Positions 31,319 to 40,329 of a DNA stretch of 56,099 nucleotides are shown here, piece by piece. Source of the stretch: Symsagittifera roscoffensis (Eukaryota > Xenacoelomorpha > Acoela > Convolutidae); NCBI RefSeq assembly GCF_963678635.1, contig NW_026970675.1, forward strand, positions 1 through 56,099, in the 5' to 3' direction. A program made the position numbers and the translations under genes. The notes beneath the pieces were generated by a model that was not told the DNA's origin, did no database searches, and saw nothing but the letters and a program-made list of their open reading frames with translations. Position 1 is the first letter of the stretch. The number at the start of each line of letters is the position of its first letter.

Positions 31319-32480
31319 TTGGAAAAGGAGAAACTGCAGGATAAGCTGAATACCCTTGAGGCATCAGAAGTCGAAGAGACAAAAGCACCAAGTAGTTTGA
31401 GCATGAAACTAAATGTGATCTCCGGGCAGAGGTTTGGTAGGGTGCCACAGGGAAGTAAAATACAATCAAAAATCTCGGTAGCGGGACACCTGGTAATCAG
31501 AAATCTGAGTGAACCATCGGAATTCACGTTGATGCATTTGGACACGTATGCAGATTAACTGAGTCAAGAGCTGTGCGAACACTACTAGAAACGCGTGGCC
31601 CTCGCACAAAGAAGCTTCATGGGCGCTACGTGGAAGTCTTTGGACCGTATCAAGTGATGCTGAACGTAGATGGAATCAGTATCTACACTAGGACATATGT
31701 TACAACAGACAGTGACCAAGTAGGGCAGATCTATTTGGGTGAAGATGAACTCAAAGTCCGTAGGATAGGCCATGACGCTATGATGGAGCAAGACGCAGTT
31801 CACATTAGATACGAAGCAGATGTGACTGCACATCTGCTTGACACCAACGGATAGAAAATCGGAGTCACAGGACTTCTGGACTCAGGAACGGTAGTGAGCG
31901 TGATGCCGATAAAACTTGGGAAAGAATGGGCTTCACGAGGGAAGATCTTATTCCGACAAATCTCCGACTGGCAGCAGCCAATCGAGGAGCGATTTACGTA
32001 GTCAGAAGAACACCAATAACGGTTCTCCACATGGGAGGACGGGATCTTTGGATGAGCTTCTTGGTAGTAGAGAATTAGGACGACGCCGACCAATTCATCT
32101 TGGGCAGAGATTTTGGCAGGAAATTCGACGTGATGATTGACTTGAACAACGGTCTAATAAGGATTAGAAACCCGGATCGGAAGTATGTTAAGAAACCAAT
32201 TAATAGAATAATAACAGACGAAAACAAGGTACCAATTTTTTTAGATAGAAAGTTAAAACTACAGATATTTTAGAATGATGAATTTGAATTCGTTAAGGGA
32301 TAGTAAACAGGTTTGTTCGGTACCGAATCCAAAAAGTCAAAGTTTGGTGGTTTTAGTTTGGTTTCTCGGTAACTCAAAACGGACTGTGTATCAGTGTGTT
32401 ATTGAACACACTGGGCACCACGGTTTCAATCCAATGTCAAAAGAAACTTGGTTACGCTTTGCCGATGAGGACCGACTATG
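31319..32480 (+). pseudogene. pro: Gag-Pol junction and aspartic protease, copy 4
   Basis: 31319-31558 carries KLNVISGQRFGRVPQGSKIQ. 31573-31854 is the N-terminal arm (KKLHGRYVEVFGPYQVMLNV, VRRIGHDAMMEQDAVHIRYE). After one in-frame TAG (31852) the active-site strand reads GVTGLLDSGTVVSVMPIK with catalytic Asp at 31879-31881 and the DSG form. A frameshift follows, and the rest is scattered: DQFILGRDF-like sequence at about 32093-32115, and RMMNLNSLRDSKQ-like at 32275. Retropepsin-like proteases mature Gag-Pol. This one is broken beyond its active site. Confidence 0.65.
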
Positions 32481-32509
32481 AAGAACCGCAAAGATTGAAG
32501 TGATATAGT

Positions 32510-33025
32510 GTGAAAGACTGTCCTTATCATGCCAATAGAGATAAAATTTTTAAAAAGATTAATGAATTAAAATCTATTCATAAGCTGTTTTCAATGAAGT
32601 CCGAGACGGACGACGGTTTGTCAAGCTGCTCGATTTTTCCGGAACGCCCCTTGTCATATGAACTAGATCCTGACAAACCGGTTTTATCAGAAATAGAACA
32701 CTTAAAAAGGAAAATAGGCGAGGGAGATTTCGAATTAATGCGGGAGGTTTTAAATCGGAACGCGGATGTATTTTCAAAACACAAGGCGGATATCGGTTGT
32801 TGTAACTTCGTCGAACACGAAATCGAAATTGAGGAAGGCGCCGTTCCCCACAGAATAGGCGCAAGACAAATGACGCCACCTAAGTCGGAATCGTGCCGAG
32901 CGTTGATCAAAATGCTGCTCGAATACGACATGATAGAACCCTCGATGTCGCCTTGGGCATACGGGGTAGTAATGGCAAAAAAGAAAAGGGGGCCGCTTAG
33001 GTTTGTTGCGACTTTCGCTACTTGA
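32510..33025 (+). pseudogene. Spacer and start of RT, copy 4
   Basis: A 171-codon frame: KDCPYHANRDKIFKKINELK, FSMKSETDDGLSSCSIFPER, KPVLSEIEHLKRKIGEGDFE, IGCCNFVEHEIEIEEGAVPH, LLEYDMIEPSMSPWAYGVVM, AKKKRGPLRFVATFAT. The last part is the RT fingers entry; FCCDFR has become FVATFAT through a frameshift at about 33015. It continues into the RT frame at 33022. All landmarks are shared with copies 2 and 3. Confidence 0.7.
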
Positions 33026-34060
33026 ACGCGGTAACAATAAAAGATGCCTACCCGATACCGCGGATAGACGAGAGCCTCTCTAAACTTGGTGATGCCAAGT
33101 TCTTCACCACACTGGACTTGGGTTCTGCCTTCTGGCAAGTCCCTCTAAAGAAGAAGGATAGAGAAAAGACCGGATTCGCATGTGAATTGGGTTTGTACCA
33201 GTGGAAGAGGATGCCCTTCGGCTTGTGCAACGCAACGGCCACTTTTCAAAGACTGATGGCTCAGGCTTTGACCAGAAAGACAAAGAAGTACGGGAACCTT
33301 GTGATATGTTACGTGGTTGACGTGGTCATAGCAACACCAACCCTGGAAGACCACATTGATTGGCTCGATGTGGTCTTTGGATGCATGAAAAGAGCAGATT
33401 TGAAATGCAAACCATCGATATGCGAAATCCTTAGGGATTCAATCAAGTACCTAGGAAGAATAGTGGGCAGGCATGGCGTGAGGCCGGACCCGGAAGCAGT
33501 AGAGGCTGTTTCGACATGGAAGGCTCCCAGAACGGACACACAACTCATGAGCTTCCTAGGGTTTGTCAACTTTTGCCGTTATATCCTAAAAGGATATGCA
33601 GACAAGGTGTATCCAATGCAGAGGCTGATGCGCAACAAAGGAAAGAAGTTCGAATGGAACGAAGAAGCACAAGTTGCCGTCGAGAACATAAAGCGGGAAA
33701 TGTGCGAAGCGCCAGCGCTAGGCATGCCTACCGAAAAGGGCATGTATGTTCTTGACACAGACGCATCGGTAGTAGCCATCTCAGGAATATTGCATCAGGA
33801 GCAGGAATGGAATGGAAGAACGGTTCTCCGTCCCATTGCATATGGCAGCAAGGTGTTGAGTGACACTGAGATGAAATATGGAGCACCAAAAGCACAAATT
33901 CTTGCAGTTGTCACATTCGTGGAAAAATACCGCGCAGACTTGGGGAGCGCTCCCTTTAAGTTACGCGTGGACAGCAGGGCGTTATCCTGGATGAAGACAT
34001 ACTCGATGGATCAGAGTTATATTGGTAGGTGTATAGTAGGGAAGGTGAAGAAGTTATTCG
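33022..34060 (+). pseudogene. pol: Reverse transcriptase and RNase H, copy 4
   Basis: A single long frame. RT: YPIPRIDESLSKLGDAKFFT, TLDLGSAFWQVPLKKKDREK, MPFGLCNATATFQRLMAQAL. The catalytic box at 33310-33321 reads Tyr-Val-Val-Asp, so the first catalytic Asp of YVDD is Val. Thumb: ICEILRDSIKYLGRIVGRHG, APRTDTQLMSFLGFVNF. RNase H: MYVLDTDASVVAISGILHQE, AYGSKVLSDTEMKYGAPKAQ, LRVDSRALSWMKTYSMDQSY. After IGRCIV (about 34035) the RNase H tail (the IIEHRSRDKHQNADSLS block of copy 2) is deleted and a linker begins. The frame is unusually clean for a dead copy. Confidence 0.88.
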
Positions 34061-35045
34061 AATCCTGGAGCAAGGAAGTTTGTCTGGGGAGACGAACGGC
34101 AAGGAGAAAGGGCGAGTTCGGGATCAAAACCCGGAACAAGAATTTTGTCCGAGGAGTCGGATGTAGAAGAGAAAATTCCTGATAAGGATCAAGACCTGGA
34201 GTATAAAAATTTGTCCGGGGAGTTCAAGTGGGTGAGCAGAACGCGCAGAATTGACCCAGGAGAGGGTGCAGGCTCTGTTACAGACTCTTCAACAGATGAC
34301 AATTCCCGGAACTCAGGAATTGACACCTACTCAGACCGGAACTCGAGCTCGGTATTGGAACTGACAGAACTAGCGATCCACACACTACTAGTGGAGACTC
34401 GAGCAAGGGATCTGGATATAGAGGTATACCAAGACCCTGACAGTGACCGCTACCTCATACCAAGCGAATGAGTTTTTGACAACGCAGCGATTGATCTGGA
34501 AACAATAGCGGTATCGAAACGTTCGATAAGTCTGTTGCCACAAAAAGAGGTAGTCAGGACTGATTTTCAGCCGTTCGAACAAGAGACACAGCCGTTAGCG
34601 AAACATTGGTGCGTTAAACTGGAAGAAGACACGCATCAGCCCAATGAGCTGAATAGTCAGATGAGGGTCATGAAGACGTACTTGAAGGCGAGATACAAAC
34701 TCTCGGACCTACTAAGACCGCATGACAAGCAACCTGAAAAGGTTGATCGAAAATGGTGCTCCGGACAAAGGGGACCTGGAAGAGGACAGTTACCGTATTC
34801 TAAGACAGTACTTTATGCAGAAAGAGGGAAGGTTATATTTGAACAAGGAGGGGATCGTGGCTTGCAAGAGAAGAGATGACGACAAAAACCTATACAAGTA
34901 TAACGCGATAGTGTTGCCGCAACTGTATCAGACAGAACTTTTATTCAGGTCGCATGACCAGATGGGCCATCAGGGGATCGACAAAGTATATTTGAGGATC
35001 CTGAAGCGCTCTGAGTTGCCTGGAATGAAAAAGTCATGTGGGTAA
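34061..35045 (+). pseudogene. Pol linker and integrase zinc finger, copy 4
   Basis: 34145-34471 is Ser/Asp/Glu-rich (SEESDVEEKIPDKDQDLEYK, ELAIHTLLVETRARDLDIEV). Then LEDTHQPNE-type sequence (KHWCVKLEEDTHQPNELNSQ, MKTYLKARYKLSDLLRPHDK) runs to 34740. A second frame, 34722-35045, has RLIENGAPDKGDLEEDSYRI, NKEGIVACKRRDDDKNLYKY and LPQLYQTELLFRSHDQMGHQ. The last stretch with the following GIDKVYLRI and, past two stops, ACLSCQ is the HHCC zinc-binding domain that precedes gypsy integrases. Frameshifts at about 34730 and 35040. Confidence 0.65.
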
Positions 35046-35149
35046 CAGTGGGTAACAGCATGTCTGTCATGCCAACATGTCAAGGATCCAAGGAAATTGC
35101 GATTTCCTTTACAATAGATCGAATCATCTGAATTCAACGAGGGAAGATA

Positions 35150-35955
35150 TGCATGACAGTTAAAATAAAGTCTTGGTCATGATAGATCACTACACGAAGT
35201 ATGCAGAGGCCTTGCCCTGCATAACTGCCTCAGCGGAAGAGACGTGCAATCACCTGATCAATACGTGGATAGCGAGACATGGTTGTCCGATGACATTTCA
35301 ATCGGTTAATGGAACAGCTTTTGTAGGAGAACTCACGAAAGAGCTTATGAGACGCTCACAAGTTGCTCAAGCTCACTCCACGACATACCATCCCCAGACG
35401 AATGGCTTAGTGGACAGGCAGAATTTAACGTGCCGATGCTGAGGGTATATTGTTCCAGGTACATGACCGATTGGGACAGATACTTTCCACAGGTGATGGG
35501 AGCTTATAACAGCACGCAACATTCCACCACCGGAGTTAGTTCACACATGATGCTAACCGGACACGAGAAGTCTTTGCCCTTGAACTTTTTCTACCCAGAG
35601 TATGAGGGAAAGAAAGCGTCTCCACAGGTCTACGTAAGGGATGTGATTAGACGTCAGCAAGAGTTGAATGACTCGTGCAGACGAAATACTCAGCAGGCAC
35701 AGGCAATGCAGAGGAAAAGATTCGACAAGAAAGCAGCTGTCGCAAAAGTTTACTCGGTAGTAGACTACGTATGGTTATTTCAGAACGTTATACCAACGAA
35801 AGGAACGCAAAATCCCCTAAAGAAGTGGACGGGACCCTTCGTGATTACGGAAGTGCACCAGGAGGGATGCTTTTATAGACTAAGTACTGACTGCCGCCCA
35901 CTACGAGAACATCAAGCCACACAACCTATCGACAGAAAATTGGTGTACACCTGCA
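35150..35955 (+). pseudogene. pol: Integrase core and C-terminal module, copy 4
   Basis: Core at 35173-35442: VMIDHYTKYAEALPCITASA, LINTWIARHGCPMTFQSVNG, RSQVAQAHSTTYHPQTNGLV. In the expected D-x35-E pair, the Asp is Val (35305-35307, SVNG for SDNG) and the Glu is Asp (35413-35415, VDRQN for VERQN). Exactly 35 residues separate them, so these are the catalytic positions. I find no first catalytic Asp upstream; the sequence there is disrupted. From 35430: MGAYNSTQHSTTGVSSHMML, a long basic helix, and the GPY/F-type module LKKWTGPFVITEVHQEGCFY. This is the only integrase in the window. Confidence 0.8.
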
Positions 35956-35958
35956 GAC

Positions 35959-36705
35959 ATGGAAGAGGGGGATTATCTAATGATGGATCCTGTTTGTGAG
36001 GTCAACGAGAAGGGCACCAGGGAAAAGAACTATGGAAATGAAGTCGTAGAGGAAGGAACAAGTCCACCAGTGGACCTGGATCCAAATGAGGTGATTGACG
36101 CAGATGAGAAAACCTTACCCTACGCAGAAGAGGACTGGCAAGACCCCGAACAAATGGAGGTCCCCAAGAATTTTGAACCAGATTTTCCGTTCACGATACA
36201 GACTCGACAGAACGACAGGACAAGATCCAAGGAGAAATATAATCCTTACGGCGACGACTTTGTAGTGGACAGCATAGATCTAAAGAAGATAGTGGGAGAA
36301 GTGGTGGTTCTAGAAGGAATAACCGTGTCGCAAGACATCGACATAGTTGATGAACATGATGAGAAATGGATCGAGGACCGGTCGCAACCTGAGAAAGAAT
36401 TCGATGACGAGCAACACCAATTCCACGAAAAAGATTTGACGTATCTGCGTGTCTTGGAGTGGCTGAACGAAATGAGGTCGTACCCAAAGGAGACCAGTGT
36501 CACGATTCAAGATGTAGATCGTGAAAGCTTGAAATACTTAAAAACCGAAAGGGAGGATCCTTCCTGGGCTGCCCAGCAAGGGCAATTACTCATTCCGGCT
36601 TCCAACCTCGACTTGATATCCGGTATGCGATCGACGGGGACGTCGATGGACATTTTTGTCCGGGGAGTGGGGGTAGGACTTACCCACACTGAAAATTTAT
36701 TTTAA
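35959..36705 (+). CDS. Acidic C-terminal extension of Pol, copy 4
   Basis: A clean 248-codon frame: EEGDYLMMDPVCEVNEKGTR, GNEVVEEG, VIDADEKTLPYAEEDWQDPE, RSKEKYNPYGDDFVVDSIDL, KEFDDEQHQFHEKDLTYLRV, ETSVTIQDVDRESLKYLKTE, SNLDLISGMRSTGTSMDIFV. Strongly acidic, no recognised domain. It overlaps the integrase tail in another frame and ends at TAA 36703-36705. The same frame reopens at once into the macrodomain, so an intact ancestor probably encoded one continuous polypeptide. Its counterpart in copy 2 (2701-3475) keeps the same words, especially TIQDVD and STGTSMDIFV. It could be a linker, a particle component or an interaction surface. Confidence 0.6.
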   Translation: MEEGDYLMMDPVCEVNEKGTREKNYGNEVVEEGTSPPVDLDPNEVIDADEKTLPYAEEDWQDPEQMEVPKNFEPDFPFTIQTRQNDRTRSKEKYNPYGDDFVVDSIDLKKIVGEVVVLEGITVSQDIDIVDEHDEKWIEDRSQPEKEFDDEQHQFHEKDLTYLRVLEWLNEMRSYPKETSVTIQDVDRESLKYLKTEREDPSWAAQQGQLLIPASNLDLISGMRSTGTSMDIFVRGVGVGLTHTENLF

Positions 36706-37263
36706 GAAAAATTAAGAATAGCAAGAGAGATAGGAGATTTAGAAGCAGAAACAGGCGAAGACCCAAAGAAACTGGACATAGGGAGGGTAGTTGAGTCATA
36801 TTTTAATTTAACAAATGAATACTCAAGTATCATAATATTGACAGATAGCGTTTTCATACTCACAAACAGAACATGTGCGATAGCAATCACAGCAGACATG
36901 AGTTTTAAGACGGCGTTAGCAGCAGATTTTAAGAGAGAATATAAAAACATAGAATTCCTTTGGAAGCAAAGACCAGGAAAAGGGGGCGTAGCAGCCTTGC
37001 CTCCGGCGGCGTCAGAGATACCGGGAAAGTATTTATGCTTCTTGGTGACGGGGGCGACGGAGAAGCGGCACGTAGACCCGGAAAACCTAGTCTTGTCCTT
37101 AACGAGATTGAGAGACTTCCTTGTGGAAAGGGAAGTGAAGGAGCTTTCGCTTCCAGTGTACGATCCGAACAGAGGACGACTGCATCCACGGGAGCTGTAT
37201 GCGCTGATACACGTAATCTTCTCTGATACTAACATACAAGTATACTTGCATAAGAAATATTAG
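36706..37263 (+). CDS. Macrodomain-like (ADP-ribose binding or hydrolase) domain, copy 4
   Basis: 186 codons in the same frame as the acidic extension, after a single TAA. Order of landmarks: a beta strand (SSIIILTDSVFIL), TCAIAITADMSFKTALAADF, KREYKNIEFLWKQ, GKGGVAALP, a hydrophobic strand GKYLCFLVTGATEK, helix LVLSLTRLRDFLVEREV, strand-loop ELSLPVYDPNRGRL, helix ELYALIHVIFSDT, and final strand IQVYLHKKY. This order matches OARD1/TARG1-type macrodomains (IxHxxSxDxxMxxGIAxxFK; YxLVTKxxxxxKP; LxxSLxxMxxxC; LSMPxIGCGLDxL; IxxVFxxTDIxITVY). The second glycine-rich loop (GCG) is replaced by DPNRG, so catalysis is uncertain. By context it is the C-terminal domain of Pol. Removal or reading of ADP-ribose is inferred from the fold only. 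Confidence 0.6.
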   Translation, partial: EKLRIAREIGDLEAETGEDPKKLDIGRVVESYFNLTNEYSSIIILTDSVFILTNRTCAIAITADMSFKTALAADFKREYKNIEFLWKQRPGKGGVAALPPAASEIPGKYLCFLVTGATEKRHVDPENLVLSLTRLRDFLVEREVKELSLPVYDPNRGRLHPRELYALIHVIFSDTNIQVYLHKKY

Positions 37264-37661
37264 TTAAGTAAAGACTGAGTTCAGGTGGCATGCAAGAGGG
37301 TGTCACAATTAAAAGTGTGTTGTGTGTGATATGTGTGTTATGCTATGTTATGTTATGTGTTATGTTATTAAGACCCTGGGTAAGAAGGAGTTAGTGACCA
37401 TGAACAACTGAATGACGATCTTAGGAATAGATCCAGAGTTTTGACTGTCTAATCTTCGGTCGAATTCCAAAATTTTAGAGACTAAATAATTTTAATAAAT
37501 TTTAGCATCAAAATCCTTTTACCTGACTGTTTGAAATAAGTTTTAACCAGAAATTAGTGTAAATCTGACACGTGTGATATTCGTGACCTCTTTTCTGATC
37601 ATTTAATTACTCACTTGAGTTCAAATCATTGAATCAATAATCGAATCAAACCTGAAAGAGA
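37264..37661 (+). other. Spacer between Pol and ORF3, copy 4
   Basis: About 400 bp of non-coding AT-rich sequence with a (TATGT)n run at about 37335-37372. Copy 2 has a shorter relative at 2031-2221. I see no clear splice acceptor or second promoter. ORF3 could be read from a spliced or separately initiated RNA, but nothing here proves it. Confidence 0.5.
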
Positions 37662-38750
37662 ATGGATATTTTCAACTTGGACGAATTGATGGACCTGGCA
37701 GAGGCATATGTAGGACCGATGGTAGACGCGATCTATCGTCAGCTAATGGTTCGAGACTTCGCTCTGGAGGACTCAGAGGTAGTCATGTTGCTGACCGCCT
37801 TGATAAACATCTTGGGGCATGACAACTGTGGAGACCGCCACGAGGAAGTCCTATTGATGGCAGCATACGGAGAAAAAGGAGTACTAGACCGCCCAAACAT
37901 GAGAGTGATGAGGTGGAGAAACGGGGCTCTCTCAGGCAGTGACTTGGCGAACGAGCCTGGATTGGGAAGTTCGAGGACCTACCAACCAGATGAGATGCCC
38001 ATGCCCACCAAGCCTAGCCTGGATGAGAGAAGGATGCATCAGGATATGAACAGCGAAGCTGCCTCGTCTAGTTCACCACTGAGAGTAGCTGTGCCACCAA
38101 AGAGGGCGAGAGAAGAAGAGAAGGTTCAAACGAACGAAACCATGCAAGATCTAGATGGGACGAAAGACGAATTGGAGAAGACCAGAAAGGAGCTGGACGA
38201 AATGACTAAGACCAAGCTCAGCACAGGAAAGGATAGATACATGTGGAAGAGGCTGTTTGAAGACTGCAACAAGAAGCAGGATGAAGACATAGAGCGCTTG
38301 AGGCGGGACTACAAAGAGCAATCGGAGCGGCTGGCGTTGACAAGAGCCGTGGAGAAAGTGATACCTGCATGGAGTATTCCTCGTGGGAAGTCCCCGATGG
38401 AGCTCTTGACGCCTCGAAAAAGGAGTCAGACAACAGAAACGCGACTCCCGGCTACAACTGGTCGAGTGACCATCCCGGACCCGAGTGATACATTAGGTGA
38501 CCCAGTCGTGGAGCAAACGGTGAGGAAGCTGATAGAGACAGCTGGACGACTAGTTGCCAACAGGAATGCGCCAGGTTCCAGGGTGACTGCACCCTATGGA
38601 ACAATCGATGACTCGGGCAGAGTACAGCTCTCCCAAGAGATGATGACAAGAACGGGAGTTAGGGATACAACGATACCAACAAAGAGCTCTAGGGGTCTCA
38701 GACAAAAAGATACGAGATATGCAAGCAAAGAAAGTGTCCCAAGTGATTGA
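37662..38750 (+). CDS. ORF3 first region: helical and coiled-coil protein, unknown
   Basis: A 362-codon frame with a convincing ATG (AGAGAATGG): MDIFNLDELMDLAEAYVGPM. N-terminal about 100 residues look helical (MLLTALINILGH, EVLLMAAYGEKGVLDRPNMR). The middle is Ser/Pro/Lys/Arg-rich with a basic PPKRAREEEK. A coiled coil follows (DELEKTRKELDEMTKTKL, DEDIERLRRDYKEQSERLAL). The end is disordered (TGRVTIPDPSDT). The layout recalls a gag or LINE ORF1 multimerisation module, but I recognise no family. Copy 2 has a degenerate relative (1516-2030). A frameshift at about 38720 leads into the SGNH region, so the two were probably one protein. Confidence 0.6.
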   Translation: MDIFNLDELMDLAEAYVGPMVDAIYRQLMVRDFALEDSEVVMLLTALINILGHDNCGDRHEEVLLMAAYGEKGVLDRPNMRVMRWRNGALSGSDLANEPGLGSSRTYQPDEMPMPTKPSLDERRMHQDMNSEAASSSSPLRVAVPPKRAREEEKVQTNETMQDLDGTKDELEKTRKELDEMTKTKLSTGKDRYMWKRLFEDCNKKQDEDIERLRRDYKEQSERLALTRAVEKVIPAWSIPRGKSPMELLTPRKRSQTTETRLPATTGRVTIPDPSDTLGDPVVEQTVRKLIETAGRLVANRNAPGSRVTAPYGTIDDSGRVQLSQEMMTRTGVRDTTIPTKSSRGLRQKDTRYASKESVPSD

Positions 38751-39730
38751 CGTGCAAAAGAACAAACAGCTGAAGTATAGTTTCACAGCAGTTCCGGACA
38801 CTGATCGGAGAGCCTGCTTCAATCGATCGACTTGGAACGCAGCAGTAAACATGCAGCAACCGCCACTGGGAACATCACATCTGATACTGGGAGACAGCTT
38901 AATCAGAGTGCTTCAAAATTTGAGGACCACCTGGATCACTACGGTGATGGCTTTTGGAGGTGCGACGATAACCCAGTTATTTCGGATGGTGGAGCTGATG
39001 AACCCAGGGATAATCCCTAATGTGATGATCCTAGTAGGGACTAATAACATCTCGAGAAGCTCAGATGAGGAAGAGGCACTATGGGAATCGATGATGGTGT
39101 GTCTATTTACTACTCTCCGGCAGACGTTCGGTGCCGACCGTCTGCACGGTGCCGACCGTCTGCACTGTACCAATGAGCACGAGGACATTGACTGCAACAG
39201 GGAGAAGTCACAATGAAGGAGTAATCAGGTGGAACAACATCCTAAGGAATCTTGCAAGTCGGAATGCTGGAAGGATGATCCTTATGGATATCGAGCACGA
39301 GCTGAGGGCTATGGATCAGGCCATACTGACTACTGGAGGCATCCACTTTGATAGCATCGAAGGACAGGCCTGGTTGAACAGAGTCTTCCAAGAGCGATTA
39401 GATGAATTGGAAGTAGAACTCTTTGACACGGGAGTGCTGAAGAAGAAGGAAGCATCAAATGAACCGGCAATTTCAAACTTTGTGCCTCCTAACCTGGATA
39501 CACGTTTGGGAACGGTCCCGGCCGTGACGAATTATAGGCCGCAGAGCTCTAGCGAGCCAGGTCAAAGAACAGACGTACAAGATCGATTGGGGGAAGCGCC
39601 CACGATGAGAGCCATCAATCGTTGTCGAATATTAGGGCCTGTCAACCCGACAGCGGAGACGACCAGCACCTCCAGATCGGATGCGAGATCGGAGATGACG
39701 AGTACCAGTCCGAGAGGAAAGAAGCCCTGA
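38719..39730 (+). pseudogene. SGNH/GDSL hydrolase-like domain in ORF3, copy 4
   Basis: Two frames, 38719-39216 and 39131-39730. Block I: LGTSHLILGDSLIRVL, nucleophile Ser at 38896-38898. Block II: VMAFGGATITQLFRM (Gly). Block III: IPNVMILVGTNNIS, with the oxyanion Asn of GTNN at 39043-39048. Block V: LTTGGIHFDSIEGQAWLN, with His at 39344-39346; the usual Asp of D-x-x-H is Gly. After it comes a helix (RVFQERLDELEVELFD) and a Ser/Thr-rich tail. The frame breaks at an 18-bp tandem duplication (GGTGCCGACCGTCTGCAC twice, 39130-39165). The family comprises esterases, lipases and acetylhydrolases; esterase domains are known in CR1-type LINE ORF1. The substrate here is unknown, and this copy is damaged. 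Confidence 0.65.
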
Positions 39731-39740
39731 TAGGAGCTCT

Positions 39741-40325
39741 TTGATGTGGTCGAGGCCCATACCTTCTCCCTGGCACATATACAAGGATGATCTGATGAAA
39801 CTGAACCTTCATACGGTGAGCTTCGCAGCAGATGCCATGAGGATGCTGAACGGAGCGAGGTTATCTGTCAGCGTACTGTACTCGATAACAGGCGTGGACT
39901 GGTTAATAGCTGCTGGCATAAACTTCAGCTCTAGACTGCCTTAAAGTTTGCCGATCTAGATTGACTGCCCTCGAACAATACAATGGGTTCAGTGAATGCA
40001 AGACCGTTACAAGACTTGAGACTGAAACACGATGAAGGAAATCGAGAAGAAAGACCTGGAAGATTCCTGATGACGAGGGCACCAATTGGACAACATGTAA
40101 AGATGTTCAGGTAGGTGAAAGCACCCCCAGGCCACGTGAAAGAAAGAGCGTACCCGAAGCAAGCGAATCAAGAAGGTGATGTTCAGAGACACGGTGGGTT
40201 GAAGGCGATAAAGAAATATGAAACTAGCTTTGCTGCATACGACACGGCAGAAATGAGGAAGGTTGAGATTATGGTAGTCGCGAGTTCAGACTTCGCATAT
40301 ACCTCCAACTCTCTGTTTTGACCCG
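39741..40325 (+). pseudogene. ORF3 continuation, unrecognised
   Basis: 39741-39944 reads WHIYKDDLMKLNLHTVSFAA, MRMLNGARLSVSVLYSITGV, DWLIAAGINFSSRLP. The following 380 bp is in broken frames (MTRAPIGQHVKMF near 40070; HVKERAYPKQANQEGDVQRH; KKYETSFAAYDTAEMRKVEI). The piece EIMVVASSDFAYTS (about 40265-40305) leads into the next block and may be the first strand of a second SGNH-like domain. No gene can be defined here; it is the decayed middle of ORF3. Confidence 0.4.
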
Positions 40326-40329
40326 ATGT

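Noticed and set aside
36929-37189. Minus-strand frame opposite the macrodomain
   Set aside because: Ser/Pro/Arg-rich antisense shadow. The plus strand shows conserved domain order and has a homologue in copy 2.
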